Below, piece by piece: positions 35,061 through 44,389 of a DNA stretch of 64,000 nt (position 1 is its first letter; each line of letters begins with the position of its first letter). The notes beneath the pieces are model-generated. The model saw nothing but the letters and a program-made list of their open reading frames with translations. It did not search any database and was not told the origin of the DNA. The stretch covers positions 1 through 64,000 of the forward strand of contig JAUIFE010000034.1 in the NCBI GenBank assembly GCA_030429565.1, in the 5' to 3' direction. Made by a program: the position numbers and the translations under genes. Source of the DNA: Holophagae bacterium (GTDB taxonomy: Bacteria > Acidobacteriota > Holophagae > Acanthopleuribacterales > Acanthopleuribacteraceae).

Positions 35061-38000
35061 TTAGCGCAACATCAGGCGCAGCGCCGAGACGTGGACACGG
35101 TCGCCGTCGTCGTCGGACTCGGCACGGAAGCGCACGTCGGCCGTATCGCTAAAGCCTTGATCGCCGGCGGCGTGGGTGATGGTGGCGCGGTAAGGTTCCT
35201 CGTTGGCGAAATCGTCGCCGTAGGTGTAGGCCGCCACTTCGGTCCATGTGTCGCCGTCCCATAGCTCGACCAACAAGCGCTCGCCTGCCGCCATGCCGAC
35301 GGTTTTGAATTCGAAGTTCAACGTAACCGCTGTTGCATCGCACAGGTCGTAGCGGCCGTCGATCATCCTGGCCAATCTGGCGCCCGCGTCATCCTGTTGA
35401 TCGGCGTCGGCTTTTTTCACCGCTTCGGCACGGGCCACGGAGGCGGTTGCCGGCCGGATCGGTAACTGATCACTCAGCGCGATTTCGCCGCGTTGCATTT
35501 TCGTTGCTGCGCCCATCAGTTGCAGGTACCAGTCGCTTGGCAGGGCTTCGCCGTCGGCGTCTAAGGTTAAGAACCGGCCGGTGGTCGGCGTTTGCCCCGC
35601 GTTTTCGGCGAGTTTGAACATGGCTGTCGCCTCGTCGACTTCGTCGAACATGGCCACGTAGATCATCTCGCAGCCTGCATCAACGGCGTTGTAGACCTGA
35701 CGCCAGAAGAAGCGCCCGCCGCGACGGGGAATTTGGTTAAACGGGCTGCCGTCGCCTTTGAGGTTGCGCCAGGAGAAGCCCGGAAACACCACCGGCATAT
35801 AGGCCGTGTCGGAACCGGCCAAGCTCGCCAAGTCGGGTTCGATTTTGGTGTCACGGAAGCGGTCGGCGCCGGCGTCGTTGGCGAAACGACCAACCGCCCA
35901 CGGGCTGATCACGTCGGCGGCGCGGTAGACCCTGCGCCAAGCCGCGCTGTGGTTGCGCCAACCGGGATCCACACCCAGTTTCAAGGTGACACGGTAGCGT
36001 TCCGGTGCGGTTTCGGTTAACCAGCGCACCAGTTCGGCCGCTTGCGCGGTGGAGCCAGGACGACCGTTGAGACCGAAACCCCACAGCGACAGGACCGGCC
36101 GGCCGTTGTGGTGTAAGTAACGGTCACTTTCGGTGATGCGCAAATCGTCGACTAAGTGTTTCCAATCGTTTTTGAGGTCGTTGACGAAGGTGTTCGGGTT
36201 CCCACCCGAGATGTCGTACATGTTGGCGAACACGCGGCCGTGCTGCTCGGCACCGGCACGCACGTTGTTGAGCACGCGGTCACGCACATTGCGCATGTTG
36301 ACGGCTTCGCCGATGAAGCGCTGCACGAACACGCCGTCAATGCCGTAATCCTTCATCCAACGCACATGGCGTTCGACGGTTTTCGGCGTATAGGCACTGT
36401 ACAGGCCGGCGGTGCGGCCGTTGCTGTTTTTGAAGCTGGTCTCGAACAGCTCGTCGGCGTCGTACTCGCGCAGATCGGGCCACATCTCGAAGCTAATATT
36501 GTCGGCGGCGGGTTTGCGGCGCGACCAATGACGCCAACCGGCACCACTGCCGTCGCCGGCGGCCATAAACCAACCTTGATAGCCGGCCATGACCTTGCCG
36601 GTTAAGCTGCGGGCGTCGACGGCGTTTTGACCGGGATCGAAATTCACGGACCAAACAATGTCGGCGCCGGCGTAAAGCAGCAGCGCGCCGCCGTTGGTGA
36701 GTTCCAGTGTGTCGGCACCCGAATTGACGGTGTTGCTTGCCCACAAGGCCGCGCCGGCGGCGGTGTACAGCACCAAGTTGCCGTCGTCCTGGAAGACGAA
36801 GCGGGTGGCGCCCTTGCCATGCGTGCGCGACGACCATTCGGCGTTGCCGTTGCCGCGGTTACGCAAGACGAGATTGCCGTCGCCTTGCAGGTAAAAGCGG
36901 AAGGCGTCGTTGTCGGCTTTGAGGTATTGGTTGTTGTTCAAACCCTCGCCCACCAACAAACGCGGCGTGCGGTGGCCCGACGGCAAATCTTCGTCGATGA
37001 CATTCACGATACGGGTGATGGTGTTGGCTTCGTTGCCGGCGGCGTCGCTGACGTCGTAACGCAACGCATAGCGACCCACTCGACCCGCGTCGACATTGCC
37101 GCTAACCTGAATAGCGGCGCTCAGGTCGCCGTCGGTTTCGTCGAGGGCGCGGGCCCCGGGATCTTCGAAAAAGGAACCACGGGTCAGCGTCATCGGGTTG
37201 GCGCCGCGCAAGGTGATCACCGGCGGCGTGGTATCGGGCCGGGTGCCGTCATCGATGAACTGAATCTCAGCGAGCTGGGTCGAATTGGCGGCGGCCGGAT
37301 CGCGATTGCTGTCAATGGCCAAACGAATCACGCGAAACGCACCCTGACTGTCAAAGCGATAATTTTTGGTTTGGAAACGCGCACTGAAGCGTTCACCGTT
37401 GCGGCGATCCAGTTCAACCCAATCGCGGCCGTTCTGCGAACCCAACAATCGCCAATCCATGGGATCGCGTTCGGGGGCGTCGTTGGCCGAGGTCAGTTGG
37501 TAACCGTTGATGAAGATCGGGTTGTTGTCGTGGTCGACCTGAATCCAGCCTTCATCGGCGAAGGTCAGCCATTTGGTGCGTGAATTGCCGTCAAAGGCTT
37601 TGTCTTTGGTTTCGTTGGGGCAGTTTTGCCCGCTGGCGGTAATGCCGTTATCGAGGCCGCAACCGCCCAAACCTTGGAAGTAGTAAATCGGTTGGCGGGC
37701 GCGTTCGGAGGTGGTGTAGTAATCAACACCCAGCCGATCCCAGGCAATGGCTTCGCCTTGCGGCTCGCTGCGCACGGGAATTTTGACGGGATCGCGCGAC
37801 AAGGCGGCGCCGACACTTTCGCCGGCGGCACGTGTCCACAAGTAATTGCGCGTGGTGGTGCGAATGATGATACGGCTGCCGTCGGGCGAAATGTCACCGG
37901 CGGTGAGCCAGTGAATATTGATGCGGGCGACTTCTTCGCCAACGCGCGTGGTACCGTCGACCAGCGGCGCGGCAAAGCGGTAAACGCGATTGTTTTGGTC

Positions 38001-38612
38001 GCGTTTGCCCACCACGTACACGTCGCCATTGCGCGGATCAACCAACAGCGTTTCTGCGTCGCGCGGCCCGTCCGGGTAACGCAGGTTAATCACGTCGGCG
38101 CGAATCGTGCTCGAGGTTTGGCCGATACGCGGTTCTTCCACCCGGTACAAAACCTTGGTGTTGCGGCGCCCGCCGTTGTCGCCAATGTCGCCGACGTAAA
38201 CGTAACTTTTGCCGGCTTCGGGACCCGGGCCGACGGCGATGTCTTCCCAATCGACGTTGCGCGCATTGCTAATGCGGTAGTCGGCGACGGCACTGCCGTC
38301 ACGGCGAATCGCGAAGATGTGTTCCTGTTGTGGGTTACCGGAATCGTTGTGGACCCACAAGATGTCGGGCTGGATTTGACTCGCAGCCATGCCGGAAATT
38401 TCGTCCAACACCGATTGGGCGACGCGGCCGACTTCGACACCTTCGGCGAACTCGATGCCGGCGGTACCGCGTTGATCGGCGGCCAAAGATGAGACGGAAT
38501 CGTGGTTAAAGGGTTGCAAGGGCGCCACAGTGGCCTGCTGCGCCCAAATCGTTCCACTGCCAAGGACACTAAAAAAGAGGAGCATCAACCAATGATGAAG
38601 TTGTTTTTGCAT
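35061..38612 (-). CDS. Secreted multidomain glycoside hydrolase, GH99/71-like, with lectin domains
   Basis: The product has 1183 residues. After a signal peptide (LMLLFFSVLGSGTIWAQ) come a propeller-like region (about 60-300, AEGVEVGRVAQSVLDEISG), a discoidin/F5-8C-like domain (about 305-455, DGNSRTKWLTFADEGWIQVD and VIRLAID), a DUF5011-type Ig-like domain (about 462-545, PPVITLRGANPMTL), a B-lectin/bulb-lectin domain (about 547-660, LVLRNRGNGNAEWSSRT and FVFQDDGNLVLYTAAG) and a GH99/GH71-like barrel (about 674-1030, KVMAGYQGWFMAAGDGSG, GIDGVFVQRFIGE, YVAMFDEVDEATAM). A beta-sandwich closes it. It is probably an extracellular glycan-degrading enzyme. The start at 38612 has GAGG upstream. Confidence 0.85.
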   Translation of the reverse strand: MQKQLHHWLMLLFFSVLGSGTIWAQQATVAPLQPFNHDSVSSLAADQRGTAGIEFAEGVEVGRVAQSVLDEISGMAASQIQPDILWVHNDSGNPQQEHIFAIRRDGSAVADYRISNARNVDWEDIAVGPGPEAGKSYVYVGDIGDNGGRRNTKVLYRVEEPRIGQTSSTIRADVINLRYPDGPRDAETLLVDPRNGDVYVVGKRDQNNRVYRFAAPLVDGTTRVGEEVARINIHWLTAGDISPDGSRIIIRTTTRNYLWTRAAGESVGAALSRDPVKIPVRSEPQGEAIAWDRLGVDYYTTSERARQPIYYFQGLGGCGLDNGITASGQNCPNETKDKAFDGNSRTKWLTFADEGWIQVDHDNNPIFINGYQLTSANDAPERDPMDWRLLGSQNGRDWVELDRRNGERFSARFQTKNYRFDSQGAFRVIRLAIDSNRDPAAANSTQLAEIQFIDDGTRPDTTPPVITLRGANPMTLTRGSFFEDPGARALDETDGDLSAAIQVSGNVDAGRVGRYALRYDVSDAAGNEANTITRIVNVIDEDLPSGHRTPRLLVGEGLNNNQYLKADNDAFRFYLQGDGNLVLRNRGNGNAEWSSRTHGKGATRFVFQDDGNLVLYTAAGAALWASNTVNSGADTLELTNGGALLLYAGADIVWSVNFDPGQNAVDARSLTGKVMAGYQGWFMAAGDGSGAGWRHWSRRKPAADNISFEMWPDLREYDADELFETSFKNSNGRTAGLYSAYTPKTVERHVRWMKDYGIDGVFVQRFIGEAVNMRNVRDRVLNNVRAGAEQHGRVFANMYDISGGNPNTFVNDLKNDWKHLVDDLRITESDRYLHHNGRPVLSLWGFGLNGRPGSTAQAAELVRWLTETAPERYRVTLKLGVDPGWRNHSAAWRRVYRAADVISPWAVGRFANDAGADRFRDTKIEPDLASLAGSDTAYMPVVFPGFSWRNLKGDGSPFNQIPRRGGRFFWRQVYNAVDAGCEMIYVAMFDEVDEATAMFKLAENAGQTPTTGRFLTLDADGEALPSDWYLQLMGAATKMQRGEIALSDQLPIRPATASVARAEAVKKADADQQDDAGARLARMIDGRYDLCDATAVTLNFEFKTVGMAAGERLLVELWDGDTWTEVAAYTYGDDFANEEPYRATITHAAGDQGFSDTADVRFRAESDDDGDRVHVSALRLMLR

Positions 38613-39587
38613 TTTTTTCCTCGAATTAAATGAATGAATCAAAACAACGCCCCATTTCCAAAGACAGTGAGGCCGATTCCGAAGGTTGGTAGAGCGCGCG
38701 AAGGCACAGGTATCCCATGCCCGAAGCAGACGAAACGCGCGAACGCATCGGAGGCAGCATAAATACCTAAACTAAGCGATTCTTGGCGGCGAAATCGCCC
38801 AACCTGTTGGGCTGCAACATGTCGCAAAAATGCTCACCGTACTTGCCAGTACGCCTCTGCTTTTTCCAACATGTTTCGCTCCAACAATTTGAGCGATTTC
38901 ATCCACCCGAATCGCTCAGTTTAGGAAATAGAGATCAGAAAAGGGGGTATTTCGACACTAGCCGAATCTTAGCGATATAAAATTAATATGTCTATTCTCG
39001 AAATCACACAATCCAATGCAAAAACATACAGAAGTTAGATAATTATCACCTTTTGATTTGATTTTGATAGAGAGAGCCAAAGCCGTCTCGTTCCCCACCG
39101 CCACAACACGGCCATAGCGCGGCCGAACGACAGGCCGTCGTGGAATCAATAGGTAGCGCCGGAATCCCTTTCTCCAGCGGTTGGCGATGAACCGGCCCAA
39201 GTGTGTGTCGAATGAGAGCCGTATTACGTACCATCAAACCACAGCACAAGGCCGGCAAAAGCAAGCGGACTCACCTTTTGGACGGTGGCGACTGGGCAAA
39301 ACCAGCCGCGATGAAGCTAACGGCATCGATTTTAATGGATGCGACACCCGCACCACAAACAAGTGGAGATCGCAGCAGGGACAACACCCCACCATCCAAA
39401 TACCACTACTAAACAACTGGTATCTCAACAGTAAACAACAAAACCCCGCGAGCAATGTTCGCGAAAACGCACCGCTTTGCCGACCCAAGTCGCCGGCGTA
39501 CCGACGACCTCTGCAAGCCGCGCCGGTTCAACCCAACCATTTGCAACTTTGTGGGCTATCCCACAATTGGCGGCCAGGTTGAGGTGC
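38613..39587. other. 975-bp gene-free region with one MITE-like element
   Basis: Apart from the element at 38766-38925 this AT-richer stretch shows nothing that can be supported. A plus-strand frame at 39181-39582 has no ribosome binding site, no recognisable family and low-complexity composition. The promoter of the glycosidase gene must lie in the first part. Confidence 0.45.
38766..38925 (-). mobile_element. MITE-like element, 160 bp, copy A
   Basis: The left end CCTAAACTAAGCGATTC and the right end are inverted repeats with one mismatch in 17. The element is flanked by an exact 5-bp direct repeat AAATA (38761-38765 and 38926-38930), a target duplication. Its reverse complement matches the copy at 46396-46555 along the whole length. 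It encodes no protein, so it must depend on a transposase elsewhere. Confidence 0.85.
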
Positions 39588-40652
39588 TCACACGCGAGGG
39601 CGCTTTAGGCCCGCGATGTGGAGGCCGGGTCGGCCCGTAACATAAAGCAAGGTGGCCAAGTCGTTGCCGACCTCTTCAAAATGGCGCGCACCGAGCTTGA
39701 CCACTTCATTGAGACTACATTCACCGTCGCGCAACTGATGATCGGCAAAGGTGGTGATGTGGGTTTGCACGGCGAGGCTGTGACGCTGCAAACCCACGGC
39801 AGGCAAGTGAATGACGCCGCAAGGCACGGCGTAGTCCGCGTCATTCTGAAGGGCTTCATCGTCGAGCGCGGTCAGAAAGGTGCGATCGACACGCAGCCGC
39901 CAAGCGAGCGGTACCTGCATTTGCGCCGGCGCCACGTCTTCTTCGGTGTAACGGTGCCATTTGTGGAAGGTTTTGAGTTCAATCGCTTCAGGCACCAAGA
40001 TGCCGTCAGGGTGTAGTTGACGCACCAAGTGGGCGGTCACCGCGACCTGGGTCTCCCCTTCCAAGGCGCGCCGCATGGTTTCGGTGATGACCAAATGCAG
40101 CGTTCGCCCGGCCGGATGGCGATAGGTGGCGGCGTCGACAGCGCACAGTTCGGGTGCGGGAAAACCCATGGCGGTTTGAATCGAAGCCGCCATAGCCAGT
40201 GCTTGCGGATGAATGTCAATCAGCGTCAGGCGCAGCGGCAGATCGCGCAGCAGCGGCAGCAGGGGTGTCATTAAGGTGGCGTAGGGCCCGCAGCCGGCGT
40301 AAACGATGTCGAGCGTTTGGCCGGGGAAACGCTGCTGCAGCGTGGTTAGCGCCTGGTAAATGCCGCGTAGGAAAACGGCGGTACGCTGGAACTCAAGCAA
40401 ACAATGGGCGGCGTGTTTCATGCTGATGGCGCGACCGCAGGGCAAACGCGTTTCCGAGCGGAAGACGGCCCGCATTTCGTCGCGCGCATGCAAGCCGGTG
40501 ATGGCGACAAACAAGGTGTGCAGTCGATGCACCGATTGGAAAAGTTCACCGAAACCGGTGGCGGGATCAAGCAGCAGGCGTGTCTCGACGGCCACGGCCT
40601 CGGCCAAAGCCGCCGGCGACAGCGGTGCCGTCGCGCTGGTAACGCTTTCCAT
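39588..40652 (-). CDS. SAM-dependent methyltransferase-like protein
   Basis: The product has 354 residues. A Rossmann-type methyltransferase motif I is visible as LDIVYAGCGPYATLMTPLLP (about 114-133), followed by LRLTLIDIHPQALAMAASI with an acidic residue at the end of strand 2 that would bind the SAM ribose, and VITETMRRALEGETQ further on. The N-terminal 110 residues are helical and unassigned. Substrate and partners are unknown. No strong ribosome binding site precedes the ATG at 40652. The next gene on the same strand starts upstream of it with a 67-bp gap, so co-transcription with the paralogue cluster is possible. Confidence 0.65.
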   Translation of the reverse strand: MESVTSATAPLSPAALAEAVAVETRLLLDPATGFGELFQSVHRLHTLFVAITGLHARDEMRAVFRSETRLPCGRAISMKHAAHCLLEFQRTAVFLRGIYQALTTLQQRFPGQTLDIVYAGCGPYATLMTPLLPLLRDLPLRLTLIDIHPQALAMAASIQTAMGFPAPELCAVDAATYRHPAGRTLHLVITETMRRALEGETQVAVTAHLVRQLHPDGILVPEAIELKTFHKWHRYTEEDVAPAQMQVPLAWRLRVDRTFLTALDDEALQNDADYAVPCGVIHLPAVGLQRHSLAVQTHITTFADHQLRDGECSLNEVVKLGARHFEEVGNDLATLLYVTGRPGLHIAGLKRPRV

Positions 40653-40719
40653 GAGGTACCTACTTTTTCGGGATACCCTTTATTTACCACACCTGCAAAT
40701 AGGCCGCCAAGCGCAAAAC

Positions 40720-41952
40720 TCAATCACGGTCGGCCGCCAACGGATGCGGCGCGGCCATGCCGGTCGTGGGCCAAATCGCGGTATCGAGCCGGCGCCAATG
40801 GGGAGCAGTCGGCGCAAAAACCACGATGTTGCCGTTGGGTTCAACCTGATAGGGCTGACCGCTGAAGGGATTGCGCAAACCCATGGTTTCAATCTGGTCC
40901 AAAACGTGGTCCCGTTGCCAGGGCAAACCCGCGTGCAGGAGCGCCAGCCGAACACGCAGAATATCGCCACGCGCGGTGGTCAGAGCATGCCGGCCAACCA
41001 TGTTCTCAATGCGCGGAAAAACCTCGGCCAGGCGATAACGGCCCGCTGGATTAAACGCAAAGGCGTTAAACGGTTTATCAGCACCAAAATAATCGAAGTC
41101 AGCGTCATCAAGCGGCCCGGCGATGTCGCGCTCAAATGTTTCGTAGACACGCGCAATGGTGTTGCGCATATGACCCTCGCTATAGGTCAAGAACCTGAAG
41201 GCCACCGACTTGTTGCCCAATTCCGTGTTTAAGTCGGCGGCAAATTCGTTCAGACCCACGGTCGACAACCAAAAAGCCTTGTGCCACACATCGAGGAACA
41301 ACGCGCGATCAGCGAGCAGCGGCGACCAATCAAGGGTTCGCTCAAAGGCCGGCGCCAGTTCAGACAGAAAATACTGGCTTTCCTCGAGAATTGGGAACGC
41401 CAGTAGGGCAAGTAACATGTCGGGGTTTTGCAGCATAAAGCGGCCGATTTCAAACGAAGCGGTCAAGGCGCGGCGTCCTTCCTCGAGACGACCATCTTCG
41501 TATTCAAGGAACGCGTGCACCAGCAGCAGGCGTGTCAAACGGCGTTGTTTGATGATGGGCATACGATCATTGGGATTAATCCAATCAAAAACGGGAAAAC
41601 GGGCCCGTTTGGGCGCCTCCGTTTGCGGAGCAAGCGCTTGGCGCCCACCGTGATCATACCATTCCCAAAAGGCGGCGAGCGACTCGCTGTATTGCGCGCG
41701 AAAGGCGATCAGGTCCTCGCGCTTGTTTTGCCGATAATCGGGATAGCGTTCCGGCGAGGTCTGAACCATACCGCCGAATTGATCAAGCATCGCGGCGGCG
41801 CGATCCTCGGGAAGTGGCGGCAAAACCAGGGCGTGCGCGCTGAGATCACTGTCCGAACGACTGTTAAGGACCCTCAGGAACAAAAAAGAAACCACACCCA
41901 GACAGAGCAAGCCCAGCAAAACCAGACAACCCTTGCGCAAAAAACCCTTCAT
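40720..41952 (-). CDS. Membrane-anchored protein of unknown function, paralogue 1 of 3
   Basis: The product has 410 residues, with one N-terminal membrane helix (CLVLLGLLCLGVVSFLFL) and a long outer domain. Three proteins in this cluster share P.PEDRA at the start of the outer part, then FW.WYD.GG.QALA.Q, RRALTA.FE..HF.LQN.D, R.ALIT/TARADVLRVR, AGLPW.RDHV and NPFSGQ.Y.V near the end. No catalytic motif or known family is recognised. The LR.R-to-NPFSG.PY.V ending resembles conserved ends in uncharacterised planctomycete-type envelope proteins, which is only a memory-based impression. The ATG at 41952 is preferred over 41964 since a G-run lies between them. Confidence 0.55.
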   Translation of the reverse strand: MKGFLRKGCLVLLGLLCLGVVSFLFLRVLNSRSDSDLSAHALVLPPLPEDRAAAMLDQFGGMVQTSPERYPDYRQNKREDLIAFRAQYSESLAAFWEWYDHGGRQALAPQTEAPKRARFPVFDWINPNDRMPIIKQRRLTRLLLVHAFLEYEDGRLEEGRRALTASFEIGRFMLQNPDMLLALLAFPILEESQYFLSELAPAFERTLDWSPLLADRALFLDVWHKAFWLSTVGLNEFAADLNTELGNKSVAFRFLTYSEGHMRNTIARVYETFERDIAGPLDDADFDYFGADKPFNAFAFNPAGRYRLAEVFPRIENMVGRHALTTARGDILRVRLALLHAGLPWQRDHVLDQIETMGLRNPFSGQPYQVEPNGNIVVFAPTAPHWRRLDTAIWPTTGMAAPHPLAADRD

Positions 41953-42072
41953 AAAACCCCCCATGGTCAGGTACCGATGTCTAGAAAAAGCGGCGCAACC
42001 ACAATCAGCGGACCACCTATTTCAGAACCATACCCGGTCATAGGGCGAATCAGGCGCCGCAAAGGGCCGATC

Positions 42073-42651
42073 TTAGGTGTCGTTTCCAAAAAATTGGTTC
42101 AGCCGTTTGGTGGGATTTTCGAAACGAACGGCCGCCGGATCGAAAGCAGACGGATCAAAAGAACCACCAACCCAGGTCAGATATTCGTCGTGCTCGGGAT
42201 GACTCGAATCGCCAAGCACGGCGAGAAACGCCTCGTAACCAGGGACCCCACCCACATCTTCCGGAGGGCAAGCACCTTGACCGTCGAGGCAGCGCGGATA
42301 TTTGAAGCGCATGTCTTTATCGCAGATGGCTTCTAACAGAACCTCATGCCGCCAGGAATCGCCAAAGTCGTATTCGTAGATGAACTTCGGTTGGGCCAAG
42401 GACACGAAGTTGCGCACCTTGTGGTCCCAACCTGGCTGAACCCGTTCGTCATAATCCGTCGGAATCCCAAAGGCGCTTTGCTGCACGGTGAACTCATGCA
42501 GGTGGAAATCCCCCCACCCCATGGCACTTTGGATGGCGACGTGTAAGCTCCAAAAGGTGCACAAATCCGAGATGTGGAAGCGGCGCCAAATTAGCGGAGA
42601 TGTCTCGAGGAGACCGATCCAAAACTGAAAGACTGGCCGTGGTTTACGCAT
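42073..42651 (-). CDS. Plasmid pRiA4b ORF-3 family protein, second copy
   Basis: The product has 192 residues. It shows the family pattern seen at 825-1409: LLETSPLIWRRFHI, AIQSAMGWGDFHLHEF, then FIYEYDFGDSWRHEV near residue 90 and the Cys-containing DGQGACPPEDVGGVPGYEAF. The ATG at 42651 has CAGGAG seven bases upstream, while the longer frame to 42744 lacks one. It lies inside the three-paralogue cluster, between copies 1 and 2 on the same strand, and is probably an insertion into it. The role is unknown. Confidence 0.85.
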   Translation of the reverse strand: MRKPRPVFQFWIGLLETSPLIWRRFHISDLCTFWSLHVAIQSAMGWGDFHLHEFTVQQSAFGIPTDYDERVQPGWDHKVRNFVSLAQPKFIYEYDFGDSWRHEVLLEAICDKDMRFKYPRCLDGQGACPPEDVGGVPGYEAFLAVLGDSSHPEHDEYLTWVGGSFDPSAFDPAAVRFENPTKRLNQFFGNDT

Positions 42652-42770
42652 GAACAACTCCTGAGTATCGATGAATGGGCAACGGACTCGAATGCCTAAA
42701 GAAAAACCGGCGCCGCTTCGAAAGAGGCGTAGCGGAGGACACAAAACACCGAGCTGTACAAAACTGCACT

Positions 42771-44321
42771 TTAACGAATTTCCACCACAAAGTCGTGGTA
42801 GACGACGGCACCCTCGTGGTCAACCAAGCTAATGCGAATCGGCACCACGCCGCGATCGGCAGCGTCAATCTGCCATTGGACGCGGCCGGAATCGTCGACG
42901 GCGGCGACGCCGGGACCGGCTTCCAGGAAACATTGACGCAGGCGTGGATTGGGTTCGGCCAGAACTTGGTAATCGAAGAAGGTGCCGGGCGCGACAGGTG
43001 TGGGTGGCGGCGCGAAACGAAGCGATGTGGCGAAAGGCGGCAAGGGTCGCTGTTTTAGCCAAAGCGCTTGTTTGCCAGGCGAGAGCAGATAAGGCTCGGG
43101 CCCGACCATGCCGGTAAAACTGAAATGGGCCGAGGGAATCCGTTCCCAGCGATAATCGTCGGCGCGAAACACGTCTACGTCGCCGTTTTCGAGCACGCGA
43201 TAGGCCTCGCCGGTGAAGGGATCGCGCAAACCCAAGGCTTCGAATTGGGCGATAACGTGGTCGCGTTGCCAAGGCAGGCCGGCGGCCTGAAGTGCAAGCC
43301 GCACGCGCAACACATCGGCGCGCGCGGTGATCAGCGCGTGGCGATTAATAAACCGTTTGATCATCGGAACACTGATGGCAAACAGAAGACGACCGACGGG
43401 ATTCAAACTAAAGATGTCAAACTCACCGGCGTTTTGGTTGTAGGCAAAATCAGAATCGTCAATCGGGCCGGCAATGTCGCGACAAAAGTCCTGATGGGCT
43501 TGGTGAATCATGTTGAGCGTATGACCGGCATGGTAACCACCGGCGAGTCGGTACAGCCAGGGATAATCCAATTCGCCGGCTCGGGCATTGGCGGCGATGG
43601 GATCGGAAAAAATGGCCGCACCGCCGGCGGCGGAAACCCAATCTACCTTGCGCCAAACATCCGTCAACAGGGCGCGGTTGGGCAAATAGACCAACCAATC
43701 CTCGGTTAACTCAGACGCGGGCACCATTTCGGCCAGGACAAACTGACAATCGTTGAGAATCCAATAACCAAAAACGGCGTATAAAAGGTCGGGGTTTTGC
43801 AGGAGAAAGTGACCGATTTCGAAGGCAGCGGTTAATGCGCGACGTCCATCTTCGGCACGGTCGGCGGCGTAATCGCGGTAGGCCTGCACCAACAGCAACC
43901 GCGCGATCCCACGCGGTGTCGCAGGCGACAACTCGAGCAGCGGATCATCGAGTTCGTAGAGATAAAAACGGGCGGCATTGGGTGCATGGCTTTGCGGCGC
44001 AAGTGCCTGACGACCGCCGTCGTCGTACCAGTTCCAAAAAGCGGCGAGGGTGTCGGTGTGCGCTTCGTGGTACGCGCTGAGTTCATCGGCATCGATGTGT
44101 GCGAAAAAAGGGATTTCCATTTCCGTTGTTGCCACATCGGCACTGAAACGCAACAAGGTTTCGCCGGCACGGTCCTCGGGCAGCGGTTGCACGATCTTTG
44201 CCTGATCCCGAACGTCGTGAATCGGTTCGCGGTAGTAAATGTAGGGCCACGTCATGTGGATGACGTACAAAACCAACAAACCCGAGAATAACTTGGCGGC
44301 CTTGCGATACCAACGCGCCAT
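42771..44321 (-). CDS. Membrane-anchored protein of unknown function, paralogue 2 of 3
   Basis: The product has 516 residues: an N-terminal membrane helix (LFSGLLVLYVIHMTWPYIYY), then the shared outer domain, and an extra C-terminal region of about 100 residues absent from the other two. This extension (FATSLRFAPPPTPVAPGTFF, then VPIRISLVDHEGAVVYHDFV) has the look of an Ig-like or cadherin-like putative-Ig domain. Conserved blocks: VQPLPEDRAGETLLRF, FWNWYDDGGRQALAPQ, ADVLRVRLALQAAGLPWQRD and DPFTGEAYRV. The ATG at 44321 is preceded by GAGG. Its upstream neighbour is paralogue 3, 68 bp away. Confidence 0.55.
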   Translation of the reverse strand: MARWYRKAAKLFSGLLVLYVIHMTWPYIYYREPIHDVRDQAKIVQPLPEDRAGETLLRFSADVATTEMEIPFFAHIDADELSAYHEAHTDTLAAFWNWYDDGGRQALAPQSHAPNAARFYLYELDDPLLELSPATPRGIARLLLVQAYRDYAADRAEDGRRALTAAFEIGHFLLQNPDLLYAVFGYWILNDCQFVLAEMVPASELTEDWLVYLPNRALLTDVWRKVDWVSAAGGAAIFSDPIAANARAGELDYPWLYRLAGGYHAGHTLNMIHQAHQDFCRDIAGPIDDSDFAYNQNAGEFDIFSLNPVGRLLFAISVPMIKRFINRHALITARADVLRVRLALQAAGLPWQRDHVIAQFEALGLRDPFTGEAYRVLENGDVDVFRADDYRWERIPSAHFSFTGMVGPEPYLLSPGKQALWLKQRPLPPFATSLRFAPPPTPVAPGTFFDYQVLAEPNPRLRQCFLEAGPGVAAVDDSGRVQWQIDAADRGVVPIRISLVDHEGAVVYHDFVVEIR

Positions 44322-44389
44322 AAAGCCTCGCTTTTGCAACAAACGTCGTTCAATGGCGGTCGCTCACCGCCTGGATCCCACGTAGCCTA

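Noticed and set aside
36627..38492. Long plus-strand frames inside the glycosidase gene, and similar ones inside 49577-50737 and 51811-53199
   Set aside because: They are antisense shadows of long GC-rich genes whose minus-strand products show clear domains.
39181..39582. 133-codon frame upstream of the methyltransferase-like gene
   Set aside because: No ribosome binding site, no recognisable family, composition unlike neighbours.
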